A stretch of DNA of 64,000 nt. Source: Alicyclobacillus acidiphilus NBRC 100859. GTDB lineage: Bacteria > Bacillota > Bacilli > Alicyclobacillales > Alicyclobacillaceae. The position numbers and the translations under genes are program-made. The stretch is from positions 1 through 64,000 of the forward strand of contig NZ_BCQI01000002.1 of assembly GCF_001544355.1 (NCBI RefSeq), in the 5' to 3' direction. Position 1 is the stretch's first letter. Every line of letters begins with the position of its first letter. Below, piece after piece: positions 8,520-18,061 of the stretch. The notes beneath the pieces were generated by a model that saw nothing but the letters and a program-made list of their open reading frames with translations, ran no database searches and was not told the origin of the DNA.

Positions 8520-8595
8520 TTGTCACAAGTACATATAGCGTGTATAATGACCGTCGTGTACCGTTCGACACCACATATATGGATGGTTGTGGTGT
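8520..8595 (+). promoter_or_regulatory. Promoter and operator-like dyad of nrdR-nrdJ
   Basis: TTGTCA (8520-8525) and TATAAT (8543-8548) are spaced by 17 bp, a near-consensus sigma-A promoter. About 20 bp downstream lies an exact inverted repeat, ACACCACA (8568-8575) and TGTGGTGT (8588-8595), with a 12-bp centre. The left half, with ACACCACATATAT, loosely resembles an NrdR box. Autoregulation by NrdR is therefore plausible but inferred. Confidence 0.7.
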
Positions 8596-8636
8596 GTCGT
8601 TGTGGACAAGCTGTCCTGGGTGAGGGGGGAGTTTCT

Positions 8637-9104
8637 ATGAAATGTCCCTACTGCGATACGGAGAATACGCGCGTCGTTGAATCCCGTCCCGGTGAGGACG
8701 GAAATACGATTCGCCGCCGCCGCGAATGTGTCAACGAGTCGTGCGGACGGCGTTTTACGACGTACGAGCGGATGGAGCAACGGCCCTTGATGGTCGTGAA
8801 GAAAGATCAGGAGCGTGAGGAGTTTTCGGCTGAAAAACTCTATCGGGGATTGATGCGGGCGTGTGAGAAACGCCCCATCTCCGTGGAGCAGCTGGAAGCT
8901 GTGTGCAACGACATCGAGCGCGCCCTTCGCATGGAATACGAGCGGGAAGTGCCTTCGTCGGTGATCGGTGAGCGGGTGATGGACGCCCTTCGCGAGTTGG
9001 ATGGCGTCGCATACGTGCGATTCGCTAGCGTGTATCGCGAATTTCGCGATGTCGAAACGTTGGCGAAGGAAGTTTTGACACTGCTCGGTGACAAGAAGAA
9101 CTGA
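8637..9104 (+). CDS. nrdR: Transcriptional repressor NrdR
   Basis: A 155-residue repressor of ribonucleotide reductase genes. The N-terminal zinc ribbon has Cys3, Cys6, Cys31 and Cys36. A DNA-binding basic stretch (NTIRRRRECV) and an ATP-cone follow, the latter sensing ATP/dATP. ATG 8637 has a GAGGGGGGAG ribosome binding site. The gene lies 50 bp before a class II ribonucleotide reductase and shares its promoter, so it probably controls the operon it belongs to. Confidence 0.96.
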   Translation: MKCPYCDTENTRVVESRPGEDGNTIRRRRECVNESCGRRFTTYERMEQRPLMVVKKDQEREEFSAEKLYRGLMRACEKRPISVEQLEAVCNDIERALRMEYEREVPSSVIGERVMDALRELDGVAYVRFASVYREFRDVETLAKEVLTLLGDKKN

Positions 9105-9154
9105 CCGAATAGAGTCCTGAAGTTTGGATTTGAAGTTTTGGATGGGGGATAACA

Positions 9155-12100
9155 ATGTCAAATATCACAGGCGAACACATGCTGCAATTCACCGCGGAGG
9201 ACGTACTGAGTTCGACGGGCGAGAAAATTGTGGCGGATCGGTACTTGCAGAAGGATGTGCGCAAGGAAACGCTCAATGTGGGTTCGCTCGTCGTGGCGGT
9301 ACTGGACAAGAAGCGGGCGTATCATGAATTGGCGCGTGTTGTCGAGATCGATCGCGATCACGGACAGGTGACCGTCGAGTTGCGCGACGGCGCGAGGGAG
9401 ACGCTGCCGCTGCAACAGATCGACGTGCTGTTGGAAACGACGCCGCGCGAAATGTGGCGTCGCGTCGCGAAAGGTGCGGCGCAAGTGACGAACGATCCCG
9501 CGCGTTGGGAAGAGGCGTTTTACCAGTTGCAGAGCCGTTGGCGCTACGTGCCTGGCGGACGGATCAACGCGTCGATGGGCACGGGGATGCAAACGACGAG
9601 TTACAACTGCTTCGTCATTCCGAGTGTCGGCCCGACGCTTCGCGATTACGCCGTGTCGTTTGGCCAAACGCTGGAGATCCAGGCGCGCAGCGGCGGCGTT
9701 GGGATGAATCTGTCCAGGATTCCTCCACAGGGAACGCTTGTTCCGGTGTCGGACGCGGATCGGACGACGGAATTGTGTCTCGTTTTGGATGTCTGGCACA
9801 GCGACATCTTCGATTTCCTCGAAGCGAGTTATCCCCATGCGACCAAAGTCGTGCGGTTGAATACGGCGTTCATGCGCGCGGTCGACGAAGACGCGGAGTG
9901 GACGTTCCAATTCCCCGACACTTCGATAGACGGATACGATGAACTGTGGAACGGCAGACTCGAAGATTGGATTGCGGACGGCAGACCGACCGTGGAGTCG
10001 GAGTCTGTATCCGCAAGCGAACTGTACGACCGGATTTTGCAGAGCGACGCGAAAGTCTTGCCGGATCTCGTGGGTTCTGTGCTTTATCCGGGTGATCAGC
10101 GCAGCACCATCGCCTCGACGCTCGGCGATATGTGGGAACTGATGTATGAAGGCAAGCGCGTCAACATCGTTCTGTCGTCGCTGCGGCCGCGTTACAGCTA
10201 TGTTCGGGGGGTCAACGGCCGCTCCTCCGGCGCGTACTCGTGGGGACAACTGTACGATAAGGGCAATCAGGTGTTCGGCGACGGCTTCGGTCCGGTGGGT
10301 GTGGGAGAAATCATGAGCGTCGGCTGCCAACTGACCCTGCAAGGCGGTTCTCGCCGCGGTGCCTTGATGTTGATTCTGAACGATCGCCATGCAGATATCC
10401 TGCGTTTTATCCGAGCCAAGCAAGTGGACGGCGTGATCACCGGGGCAAACATCAGCGTGGGCGTGTCCGAGCGTTTCATGGAAGCGAAAGCGGCCGATGA
10501 GATGTGGTCGATTGGCTTCGTCGGCGAGACGGATGTCGATTCGTTCGATGGCAACTTTGAACAGTGGATCGAAGCGGGGAATCGCTTCATCGCGACGGAG
10601 ACGCTGCCGGCGAGGGAACTTTGGGATGAACTCTGCCTGTCGGCCTGGAAGTCGGCTGAACCAGGCGTCGTCTTCTTGGGACGGGCGAATCGGATGAGCA
10701 ACTCGTGGTATTTCAATCCGCTGGTGGCGACCAACCCGTGCGGTGAACAACCGCTGCCTGCGAACGGCATTTGTAATTTGGGCGCCGTGGTGTTGAGTCG
10801 ATTTGCGGTGGGATTTGAGGATTCGCCGGAACGAGTCGAGTTTCAGGACAAGGGCAAGGAAGAAGTGATCCGCGGCTGGCTTTCCAAACACTTCGACGTG
10901 GAGAAGACGGAATTTCTGCTCCACCACATCAAGTGGGAAGAACTCGAGGAGACGACGAGGAGCGGAATTCGCTTCCAGGACGCCGTGATTGACGCGACCT
11001 ATTATCCGTTCGAGGAAAACCGCGTCAACCAGATGTCGGAACGGCGTGTCGGCCTCGGCATCATGGGCCTTCACGATCTGCTGCTGTACTGCGGCATTCG
11101 CTACGGTTCGGAAGAGTCCGTGAAGTTGATTGACGTACTCATCGGGATGATGGCGGAGTGGTCGTATCTGGAGTCCGTGGAATTGGCGAAGGAGAACGGC
11201 CCGTTCCCGAAATTCGACGCGAACTTGTTCCTGCAATCCGGATTTATGCAGCAGATGGCCAAGGAGCGCCCGCATGTGGTTGAGGCGATTCGCCAGCACG
11301 GCGTGCGCAACGTGACCACGATGACCATTGCGCCGACGGGAACCACGGGGACGATGGTCGGCTGCTCGACAGGATGCGAACCGTATTACGCGTGGACGTA
11401 TTTCCGCAATTCCCGGCTGGGCATGTTTGAAGAGCACGCGGCCATCGTCGACGAGTACTTGCAGAAGCACGGCGCAAAGGCGGAGCTGCCAAGTTATTTT
11501 GTCACTGCGATGGAATTGAGCCCGGAAGAGCACGTGCGTGTGCAAGGGGCTTTGCAAAAGTGGATCGACAGTTCCATCTCGAAGACGTGCAACGCGCCAA
11601 ACAACTACACCGTCGAAGACACGAAACAACTGTATGATCTCGCTTACGCCCTCGGTTGCAAGGGCATCACGATTTACCGGGATGGATCGAGATCGGAACA
11701 GGTCCTTTCGCTGAAGCAGGAGAAGAGCGACGACGGCGATTCGGCGGCGGACAGCGCAGACAAGGCGCCAGTTGTGGAAGCGACGTCACCGCAAGCCTCG
11801 GCAAGCACGGTTCCAACCGCGCCGGCGGCGAGCGCGCCTGCTGCTGGGTACGTCAAACGCAAGCGTCCTGAAGTGCTGTACGGTGCGACCTATCGCAAGG
11901 ATACGCCGCTCGGGAAGGCGTTCATCACCATCAACGACGATCCGGAGACGCACGTAGCGACGGAAGTGTTTGTGAACATCGGCAAGGCGGGATCGGATGT
12001 GTACGCTGCGAACGAAGCCTTGGGCCGCGCAATCACGCTGTACCTCCGCGACTCGAACAATCCGAACCGCGAGGCCGAGCTTGTGAAGCATTTCTCCGGC

Positions 12101-12394
12101 ATCGGCGGCTCCAATGCGGTCGGCTTTGGCACAAGGCGCATCACGTCGGTGCCCGATGCGATTGCGAAGGCGTTGATCGAGCATGCGGAAACGTTCCCGA
12201 TGCGCCAAGTGGCGTATCGGGAATGGGCGAGTGGCCAGGAAACGGCATCGGTGGAATCGACGCCGACGCCTGAGCAGAATACGCTTCGTTCGTATTCCAT
12301 CGCGAAGGACTGGTGTCCGGAATGTCACCAACATTCGCTGATCCGCACCGGCGGCTGCTACGAGTGCGAAGCGTGCGGATACAGCAAGTGTTAA
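9155..12394 (+). CDS. nrdJ: Adenosylcobalamin-dependent (class II) ribonucleotide reductase
   Basis: A 1,079-residue enzyme that reduces ribonucleotides to deoxyribonucleotides using B12. Visible motifs are TTSYNCFVIP (active-site Cys), SGGVGMNLSRIP, NPCGEQPLPANGICNLGA (radical Cys and Glu region) and APTGTTGTMVGCSTGCEP. A low-complexity Ala/Ser-rich linker lies at about 860-890. The C-terminal domain ends in a Cys-rich tail, WCPECH...GGCYECEACGYSKC, used for re-reduction or metal binding. It is cotranscribed with nrdR. No B12 riboswitch is visible upstream. Confidence 0.96.
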   Translation: MSNITGEHMLQFTAEDVLSSTGEKIVADRYLQKDVRKETLNVGSLVVAVLDKKRAYHELARVVEIDRDHGQVTVELRDGARETLPLQQIDVLLETTPREMWRRVAKGAAQVTNDPARWEEAFYQLQSRWRYVPGGRINASMGTGMQTTSYNCFVIPSVGPTLRDYAVSFGQTLEIQARSGGVGMNLSRIPPQGTLVPVSDADRTTELCLVLDVWHSDIFDFLEASYPHATKVVRLNTAFMRAVDEDAEWTFQFPDTSIDGYDELWNGRLEDWIADGRPTVESESVSASELYDRILQSDAKVLPDLVGSVLYPGDQRSTIASTLGDMWELMYEGKRVNIVLSSLRPRYSYVRGVNGRSSGAYSWGQLYDKGNQVFGDGFGPVGVGEIMSVGCQLTLQGGSRRGALMLILNDRHADILRFIRAKQVDGVITGANISVGVSERFMEAKAADEMWSIGFVGETDVDSFDGNFEQWIEAGNRFIATETLPARELWDELCLSAWKSAEPGVVFLGRANRMSNSWYFNPLVATNPCGEQPLPANGICNLGAVVLSRFAVGFEDSPERVEFQDKGKEEVIRGWLSKHFDVEKTEFLLHHIKWEELEETTRSGIRFQDAVIDATYYPFEENRVNQMSERRVGLGIMGLHDLLLYCGIRYGSEESVKLIDVLIGMMAEWSYLESVELAKENGPFPKFDANLFLQSGFMQQMAKERPHVVEAIRQHGVRNVTTMTIAPTGTTGTMVGCSTGCEPYYAWTYFRNSRLGMFEEHAAIVDEYLQKHGAKAELPSYFVTAMELSPEEHVRVQGALQKWIDSSISKTCNAPNNYTVEDTKQLYDLAYALGCKGITIYRDGSRSEQVLSLKQEKSDDGDSAADSADKAPVVEATSPQASASTVPTAPAASAPAAGYVKRKRPEVLYGATYRKDTPLGKAFITINDDPETHVATEVFVNIGKAGSDVYAANEALGRAITLYLRDSNNPNREAELVKHFSGIGGSNAVGFGTRRITSVPDAIAKALIEHAETFPMRQVAYREWASGQETASVESTPTPEQNTLRSYSIAKDWCPECHQHSLIRTGGCYECEACGYSKC

Positions 12395-12450
12395 CGGTAT
12401 AGCGCGTAGGTGGATCGACCGTGGTGGGAACTCGGTTGTGTCATGTGGAA

Positions 12451-12502
12451 GGGGCTGCCCATGCGAGTGCATTGCACTTGCGGGGCAGCCCCAGTTTGTT
12501 GT
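12451..12502 (+). terminator. Long terminator hairpin after nrdJ
   Basis: GGGGCTGCC pairs with GGCAGCCCC, and inside it GCGAGTGCA pairs with TGCACTTGC. The stem is followed by AGTTTGTTGT. It closes the nrd operon. Confidence 0.8.
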
Positions 12503-12509
12503 CCGTCAA

Positions 12510-12538
12510 TTGCCGATTTCCAGATGGTCGCGTATCAT
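12510..12538 (+). promoter_or_regulatory. Probable sigma-A promoter of the SMP-30 gene
   Basis: TTGCCG (12510-12515) and TATCAT (12533-12538) with a 17-bp spacer lie just after the nrdJ terminator and about 45 bp before the start codon. Confidence 0.55.
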
Positions 12539-12584
12539 TTTCCCAAAATGACGAAGTATTTTGGCACAAAGGGGCGTGTGGGCC

Positions 12585-13442
12585 ATGGACATAGTGGTTG
12601 CAGCCAAGGCGACGTTGGGCGAAGGCCCGCACTGGGACGAGGGCAGCCAATACCTCTATTGGATGGATATCGAACAGGGCATCGTGCATCGGTACAAACC
12701 TGAGTCGAACACGGATGAGGCCGTTCGTCTAGGCGGATACGTCAGCTGTGTGGTTCCTCGGATCGCCGGGGGACTGGTGATCACGTTGCAGCATGGGATC
12801 TTCCGTTTCGATTGGAATGAAGCGCAGCTTGTGTCTCTCGCCGAAACGGAAGCGGATCCGCGATTGCGGTTCAATGATGGAAAATGCGATGCGCACGGAC
12901 GCTTCTGGGCAGGTACAATGAGGTTGGCGGATGATGGGCCAACCGGGGCCTTGTATTGTCTGGATCCGGATGGCTCGCTTCGAACGGTGCTTCAAGGCAT
13001 TTCGATTTCGAATGGCCTTGGCTGGAGTCCTGATCATCAAACGATGTATTTTATCGATACGCCGACGCGAACGGTGATGGCGTTCGATTACGATCTCGAT
13101 TCGGGAACACCGTCCAATCCCCGCGTGTTCGCCACCATCGACGATGGTTCTCCCGATGGCATGTGCGTCGACAGCGACGGCTGTCTCTGGATAGCGCACT
13201 GGGGAGGGGCGAAGATTTCGCGGTGGCATCCGAGGTCTGGACAGCGTATCGAGGAATGGAAGCTGCCTGTTTCTCTCGTCACTTCTTGCGCGTTTGGTGG
13301 AGCCAATAGAGACGAACTATACGTGACGACGGCCCGTTCAGGGCTCTCTCCTCAGCAGCTGCGGAATGAGCCGGATGCTGGTTCATTGTTCGTCACCCGC
13401 GTCCCTGCGCAAGGACAGCCGAGTTACGCGTTTCAGGGATAG
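12585..13442 (+). CDS. SMP-30/gluconolactonase-family protein
   Basis: A 285-residue six-bladed beta-propeller. Members are metal-dependent sugar lactonases; some act on other lactones or esters. Metal ligands expected in the family are seen as Glu in LGEGPHWDE (near residue 11), Asn in ISNGLGWSPD and Asp in SPDGMCVDSDG. RFNDGKCDAHGRFWAGTM is also typical. ATG 12585 with AAAGGGG upstream is preferred to the in-frame TTG at 12561. The gene has its own promoter and lies 45 bp before the glucosaminidase gene. The substrate is undetermined. Confidence 0.88.
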   Translation: MDIVVAAKATLGEGPHWDEGSQYLYWMDIEQGIVHRYKPESNTDEAVRLGGYVSCVVPRIAGGLVITLQHGIFRFDWNEAQLVSLAETEADPRLRFNDGKCDAHGRFWAGTMRLADDGPTGALYCLDPDGSLRTVLQGISISNGLGWSPDHQTMYFIDTPTRTVMAFDYDLDSGTPSNPRVFATIDDGSPDGMCVDSDGCLWIAHWGGAKISRWHPRSGQRIEEWKLPVSLVTSCAFGGANRDELYVTTARSGLSPQQLRNEPDAGSLFVTRVPAQGQPSYAFQG

Positions 13443-13487
13443 GTGGGTACAAGCGGACACTGTCAGACATTGCGATTGGAGGACGAC

Positions 13488-15308
13488 GTGTTGAATGCCA
13501 AATGGACGGCGATCGCGGTGGGCAGCGCGGCAGTTGTATGCTCCGTGCTGTCTCCCAAGGTTACCGTAAATGCTGCAAACTTTGCGATGCAAACGAAGTC
13601 GATTCAACTGAACGGCGAGGTGCTGTCTCGGCCATCCGGATTCGTCTATCAAGGCACGACGTATCTTCCTGTGTTTTACGTGCAGCAATTGCTGAACTCT
13701 CTCAAATTGCAGAACAAGTGGAACGGCAGTGTGTGGCAGATCGCGACGCCGTTTGCCAATCAGCCTTCGTCGACGCTGAAGACCAAGAGCGGTTCCGTTG
13801 TGATTGAGATCAACCAGAAAGTATTTGCAGCCCATGTGCAGAAAGTGGTTACGGCTGACCCGTCGTCGCACAAGAACACGACGTTCATCCCGATTTGGTA
13901 CATCATTCAGACGCTGCAGGCGATTGGGCTGCAGAGCACGTGGAACGGGGCGGCGTGGAACGTGAAAGTGAGCGATAGCGATTATACGAAGACGGGTACC
14001 TTGCTGGGATCGTTCTCCACCTTGGCCGACGCAAAGGCGGCCCTCGCACAGTATCCTGGGGGAACCGTGCGCGATGTGAACGGTCAGACGGTGTGGACGG
14101 AGCCTTCGTTTGTCGACGTCGACCTTCGTTATCCGGCTCCGTCCGATGTGACGGCCGCCGCGATCGACAAATATTTAACCGCGCACAATTCTCTGATGGC
14201 GGGCTTGGGATCGGTCTTCATGGAGGCCCAGGCGAAGTACGACGTGGACGCCAATTACCTGGTGTCGCACGCGCTCGAGGAGACGGGCAGCGGAGGCAGC
14301 GTGAGCGAGATTGCGCTGAAGAAAAACAATCTCTTTGGCTATGGCGCCTTCGACGCAAATGCGACGGCCGACGCGGGAACCTTTCCCAGCGAGGCGTACG
14401 CGATCCTGTTCCAAGCCTGGGAAGTCCGGAATGATTATTTGAATCCCGATTCGTCGCATTATACCAAGCCGACCTTGGCGGGCATGGCCGCGAATTACGC
14501 GTCGGATCCAGAATGGGCGAACAAGATCAACAATCTCATGGACCAGTTCGCCATCGACGTCGGCGATACGGTACAAAGCTATCATCCATACGATCCGTCC
14601 AATCAACCGCCTGTGCCCATTGGTGTCACGAGCCCGCCAGTGTATATCTTGAGCGGCATGTCGGCGACCGTGAAGGTGGATCCGTTCTACGGCGACCATG
14701 TTCCGGTTTACTCGAGTGCGGGTCTCGGCCACCAGCACATGTTTGGCCGCGTCCTGAAGCAGGGAGATCAAGGCGACGACGTGCAGACCTTGCAGCAGGC
14801 CTTGGGGATCACAGCGGATGGCCAGTTCGGCGCCCAAACGGCACAAGCGGTCGAGAGCTATCAATCGGCGCACAACCTGGGCGGCACGCCTGGACAGGTG
14901 GATCTTGCGATGTGGAACAGTCTCAACCTGACGCAGGCGCAGGCGACGGTCCAATCGGGGACGACTGTAGGGCCTGACGAGATCGTTCAAGGCATGGTCG
15001 GGGGGCAGGTCACCGAGTGGTACCACGTTCCGAGTCTCAACGCGTGGGTGAACGCCAACGACATCGTGCTGAACAACGTGTATCGGGTCGCTGTGAGCGG
15101 AACGCCGAAGGCGGCGAACGCGTCCATACCAGTGTTGAACGCGCAGGGGAAGAACATTGGCAGTCTTCATGTCGGCGACTACGTCGTGTCGGATGATCAA
15201 TTCACCAGTGGGCGCGTCGCGGTTCAGTGGAACAATCAAGCGACTGGGGCGGCGGAAACAGGGTACATTTCCGCAGAGATCGCGAATTTGGTCAAAGTCG
15301 ATGAGTGA
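13488..15308 (+). CDS. Secreted N-acetylglucosaminidase-type cell-wall hydrolase
   Basis: A 606-residue exported protein. A signal peptide covers about residues 1-30 (WTAIAVGSAAVVCSV, cleavage near VNAAN). Two copper-amine-oxidase-N/stalk-like segments follow (SFVYQGTTYLPVFYV near 45-80 and TTFIPIWYI near 135-160). A glucosaminidase domain lies at about 225-345, with catalytic Glu probably in SHALEETGSG. A PG_binding_1 repeat (LKQGDQGDDVQTLQQALG) is at about 420-490, and SH3-like segments are at the end. It should cut glycan strands during growth or sporulation. GTG 13488 or TTG 13491 could be the start, after GGAGGA. Confidence 0.88.
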   Translation: MLNAKWTAIAVGSAAVVCSVLSPKVTVNAANFAMQTKSIQLNGEVLSRPSGFVYQGTTYLPVFYVQQLLNSLKLQNKWNGSVWQIATPFANQPSSTLKTKSGSVVIEINQKVFAAHVQKVVTADPSSHKNTTFIPIWYIIQTLQAIGLQSTWNGAAWNVKVSDSDYTKTGTLLGSFSTLADAKAALAQYPGGTVRDVNGQTVWTEPSFVDVDLRYPAPSDVTAAAIDKYLTAHNSLMAGLGSVFMEAQAKYDVDANYLVSHALEETGSGGSVSEIALKKNNLFGYGAFDANATADAGTFPSEAYAILFQAWEVRNDYLNPDSSHYTKPTLAGMAANYASDPEWANKINNLMDQFAIDVGDTVQSYHPYDPSNQPPVPIGVTSPPVYILSGMSATVKVDPFYGDHVPVYSSAGLGHQHMFGRVLKQGDQGDDVQTLQQALGITADGQFGAQTAQAVESYQSAHNLGGTPGQVDLAMWNSLNLTQAQATVQSGTTVGPDEIVQGMVGGQVTEWYHVPSLNAWVNANDIVLNNVYRVAVSGTPKAANASIPVLNAQGKNIGSLHVGDYVVSDDQFTSGRVAVQWNNQATGAAETGYISAEIANLVKVDE

Positions 15309-15367
15309 TTGGGTGGGGTAACCTTCGGAACGGATCTCATCACGGGGCCTTACACAAAATTGGATTT

Positions 15368-15397
15368 GGTATCGTGGCGCATGACGGCCACGATACC
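15368..15397. terminator. Hairpin between convergent genes
   Basis: GGTATCGTGGC (15368-15378) pairs perfectly with GCCACGATACC (15387-15397) around an 8-base loop. T-rich sequence follows on both strands, so it may end the glucosaminidase transcript and the small minus-strand gene. Confidence 0.6.
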
Positions 15398-15447
15398 TGA
15401 GTGGTTTCTCTTCTCATCTGGGAACAGGAGTGGCGAAAAGGTGGAGG

Positions 15448-15630
15448 TCACTGTGTCGCCTTGGCGACAGCGTGATCCCATGAGGGAAAGTAATACAATG
15501 CGCGCCGGAGCAGTTCTGGGTAGTGTTTCTTGACGTGCTTTTTGTTCAACGTTCCGCCGTTTTGGGCGCACAATGCGCGGATTTCATCGAGTACACTGTC
15601 CGGGCTCGCAATCGGTTCTTCCACATCCAT
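15448..15630 (-). CDS. Small protein with homing-endonuclease-associated-type helical repeat
   Basis: A 60-residue protein starting MDVEEPIASP at ATG 15630, after AAAGGTGAG. The core VLDEIRALCAQNGGTLN...KHYPELLRRALYYFPSWDHAV has the pattern LNxxxVxxxYPxLxxxAxxYFxSWxxA. I know this pattern from small Bacillus proteins and from repeats in homing endonuclease-associated domains, where it is thought to bind DNA. The function is unknown. It is convergent with the glucosaminidase gene. Confidence 0.65.
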   Translation of the reverse strand: MDVEEPIASPDSVLDEIRALCAQNGGTLNKKHVKKHYPELLRRALYYFPSWDHAVAKATQ

Positions 15631-15835
15631 CTCACCTTTCGTCGAGCGCGGTGCGAGGTCAGCACGCCGGATGGCGCAGTTGACCGCGCCCGCCATTTGA
15701 TCGTAATAGTTGTATTGTTTCCTTATCCTGCGATTTCAAACAGCAATCGCTACGCCAAGCGCGGAAGTAGGGTACAATTCGAATAGCCTGATGACTCCGG
15801 CGTCGGGACAATTCAAGGTAAGGGATGTCGCGGAC

Positions 15836-17281
15836 ATGTGGATTGTTCATTTGCTGTTTTACATCGTGTTTGCCATCGATGTTCTGACGGCGTCGGTTAT
15901 CATCTTTGTCGAGCGCGAGAACGCGGCTGTTACTTGGGCATGGTTGATGGTGCTGTTGTTTGTGCCGATCGGCGGCTTTATTCTTTATCTGTTGTTTGGT
16001 CAACACGTGAGCCGATTTCGCTTATATCGTTTGCACTCCCGCAACTCCGATTTGGCGAGACAATTGGTAGAGGTACAGCGGGAGCGGCTCGAACAAGGGC
16101 ACTTAAATTATCGCGATCCGGTGACAAAGGAATACGAAAATCTCATCCACATGAACTTGACGGCCGCCTCCTCCATCTACACGCAAGATAACGACGTTTC
16201 GGTCTACACGGATGGCAAGATGAAGTTTGAGGCGTTGCTGGCGGCCATCCGCGAGGCGGTTGACCACATTCACCTGGAGTACTACATTATTCGGGCGGAT
16301 CGACTCGGCCAGCGGTTGATGGACGCTTTGGTTGAACGGGCGAAGGCAGGCGTTACGGTTCGCTTGTTGTACGATACCGTCGGTTGTGCTTGGACGCCGA
16401 GATCGTTCTTTCGTCAATTGGAAGACGCTGGAGGCGAAGTGGCGGCGTTCTTCCCTTCTCGGATCCCGTATGTCAATTTTCGGATGAATAACCGGAATCA
16501 CCGCAAGGTCGTGATCATCGACGGCAAAATCGCGTTTATTGGCGGTTTCAACATTGGCGACGAATACTTGGGTGAGGTTGAGCGCTTCGGCTATTGGCGA
16601 GACACCCATTTGCGGATCGAGGGCAGCGCTGTCTTGGAATTGCAGGCTATTTTTCTCATCGACTGGAATTCCGCTTCGACGCGGCCGTTTGAACCCGACG
16701 AACGCTATTTCGCCTTACGGCGGCACTCCGGAAGCGTCGGCATGCAAGTGGTTTCGAGCGGGCCGGACAGCGACTGGGAACAGATTCGGAACACGTATAT
16801 CCGCATGATCTATGCGGCAAAGCGCACCGTGTACATCCAAACGCCGTACTTCATTCCCGACGAGAGCCTGTTGACGGCACTGAAGACGGCGGTGTTGTCC
16901 GGTGTCGACGTTCACGTGATGCTGCCAGAGAAGCCGGATCATAGGTGGGTCTTTTGGGCGTCGCGATTTTACCTGGGTGAACTGCTGCGCATCGGAGTCA
17001 AGTGTTATCTCTACCGCAATGGGTTTCTCCACGCGAAAACCGTGGTGGTGGATCGCGCCATCGCGTCTGTGGGAACTGCCAATATCGACATTCGCAGCTT
17101 TAAGTTAAACTTTGAAGTGAACGCGATTTTGTACGATCAAGGCATAGCAGGTGAACTGGCGCGTGCGTTCGAACGAGATCTGGCGGTGTGCGACGTCATG
17201 ACGTGGGACAAGTATCGCCGCCGATCTCGGATGACCAAGATCGCCGAATCCTGCGCGAGACTGCTATCGCCGATTCTGTAG
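15836..17281 (+). CDS. cls: Cardiolipin synthase
   Basis: A 481-residue membrane enzyme that joins two phosphatidylglycerols into cardiolipin. Two N-terminal membrane helices (residues 1-60, WIVHLLFYIVFAIDVL and AWLMVLLFVPIGG) precede two phospholipase D domains, with HKD motifs HRKVVIIDGK (near 222) and HAKTVVVDR (near 400). ATG 15836 puts the first helix at the N terminus as in the family, with AAGGGATG upstream. A longer reading from 15710 is unlikely. It is followed by rpiA after 41 bp. Confidence 0.95.
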   Translation: MWIVHLLFYIVFAIDVLTASVIIFVERENAAVTWAWLMVLLFVPIGGFILYLLFGQHVSRFRLYRLHSRNSDLARQLVEVQRERLEQGHLNYRDPVTKEYENLIHMNLTAASSIYTQDNDVSVYTDGKMKFEALLAAIREAVDHIHLEYYIIRADRLGQRLMDALVERAKAGVTVRLLYDTVGCAWTPRSFFRQLEDAGGEVAAFFPSRIPYVNFRMNNRNHRKVVIIDGKIAFIGGFNIGDEYLGEVERFGYWRDTHLRIEGSAVLELQAIFLIDWNSASTRPFEPDERYFALRRHSGSVGMQVVSSGPDSDWEQIRNTYIRMIYAAKRTVYIQTPYFIPDESLLTALKTAVLSGVDVHVMLPEKPDHRWVFWASRFYLGELLRIGVKCYLYRNGFLHAKTVVVDRAIASVGTANIDIRSFKLNFEVNAILYDQGIAGELARAFERDLAVCDVMTWDKYRRRSRMTKIAESCARLLSPIL

Positions 17282-17322
17282 CGAAGTCGGTGACAGCGCA
17301 AGAAACGAGGAGTGGCAGATAG

Positions 17323-17997
17323 ATGGATAAAAAACAACTTGCGGGCGAAGCTGCGGTGAAGTATGTCGAAGACGGTATGGTCATTGGACTCGGCACGGGA
17401 TCGACCGTGTATTACGCCTTGCTGAAGTTGGGCGAACGGGTCGCTGAGGGGTTGCGCATTCAAGGCATTCCAACGTCGGAGGCGACGGCGGAGCTGGCGA
17501 ATCGACTGCACATTCCGCTGACGACATTCGCGCAGAATCCGAGGCTGGATTTGACGATCGACGGCGCCGACTCGGTCACCCCGGACTTCCATCTGATCAA
17601 GGGCGGCGGCGGCGCGCTGCTTCGTGAGAAACTGGTTGCGGCGGCATCGGATCGGCTGATTGTGATTGTGGACGACAGCAAATTGGCGCAGACGTTCGAG
17701 GGCGTCTCAATCCCGGTCGAAGTGGTTCCATTCGCATGGGAAACGACTGCCGCGCGACTGGCCGAGATCGGAGGCCGTTGGACGCTTCGGATGAAGGATG
17801 GGAAGCCGTTCGTGACAGACAACCACAATTACATTCTCGATACGGTGTTCGATCGCATTCCGTCGGTGCCGGATTTGGAGTCGACGTTGAAGCGCATGAT
17901 TGGCGTGGTTGAATCGGGACTGTTCATCGGGATGACCAGCACTCTGATTGTTGGCTATGTGGATGGTGCTCGTATCGTCGAAGTACCGACGGCCTGA
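17323..17997 (+). CDS. rpiA: Ribose-5-phosphate isomerase A
   Basis: A 224-residue enzyme interconverting ribose-5-phosphate and ribulose-5-phosphate in the pentose phosphate pathway. Motifs are GLGTGSTVYYAL (phosphate binding), LTIDGADSV, KGGGGALLREK (catalytic Glu and Lys region) and VTDNHNYILD. ATG 17323 follows CGAGGAG. It probably shares a transcript with cls and ends at the hairpin at 18007-18055. Confidence 0.96.
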   Translation: MDKKQLAGEAAVKYVEDGMVIGLGTGSTVYYALLKLGERVAEGLRIQGIPTSEATAELANRLHIPLTTFAQNPRLDLTIDGADSVTPDFHLIKGGGGALLREKLVAAASDRLIVIVDDSKLAQTFEGVSIPVEVVPFAWETTAARLAEIGGRWTLRMKDGKPFVTDNHNYILDTVFDRIPSVPDLESTLKRMIGVVESGLFIGMTSTLIVGYVDGARIVEVPTA

Positions 17998-18006
17998 CAA
18001 GCTGGG

Positions 18007-18055
18007 CTGAGGCTGGCCAATCCGCAGCCGGCCCGTGGGTATCGGACAGCCTCAG
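18007..18055. terminator. Stem-loop between rpiA and the convergent HTH gene
   Basis: CTGAGGCTG (18007-18015) pairs with CAGCCTCAG (18047-18055), with a smaller GGCC-rich inner hairpin. There is no clear T run on either strand, so termination is likely but not certain. Confidence 0.5.
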
Positions 18056-18061
18056 TTCCAA

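Noticed and set aside
9158-11629. 823-codon minus-strand ORF opposite nrdJ
   Set aside because: A long open antisense frame is expected from the codon bias of nrdJ. The product is His/Arg-rich without domains.
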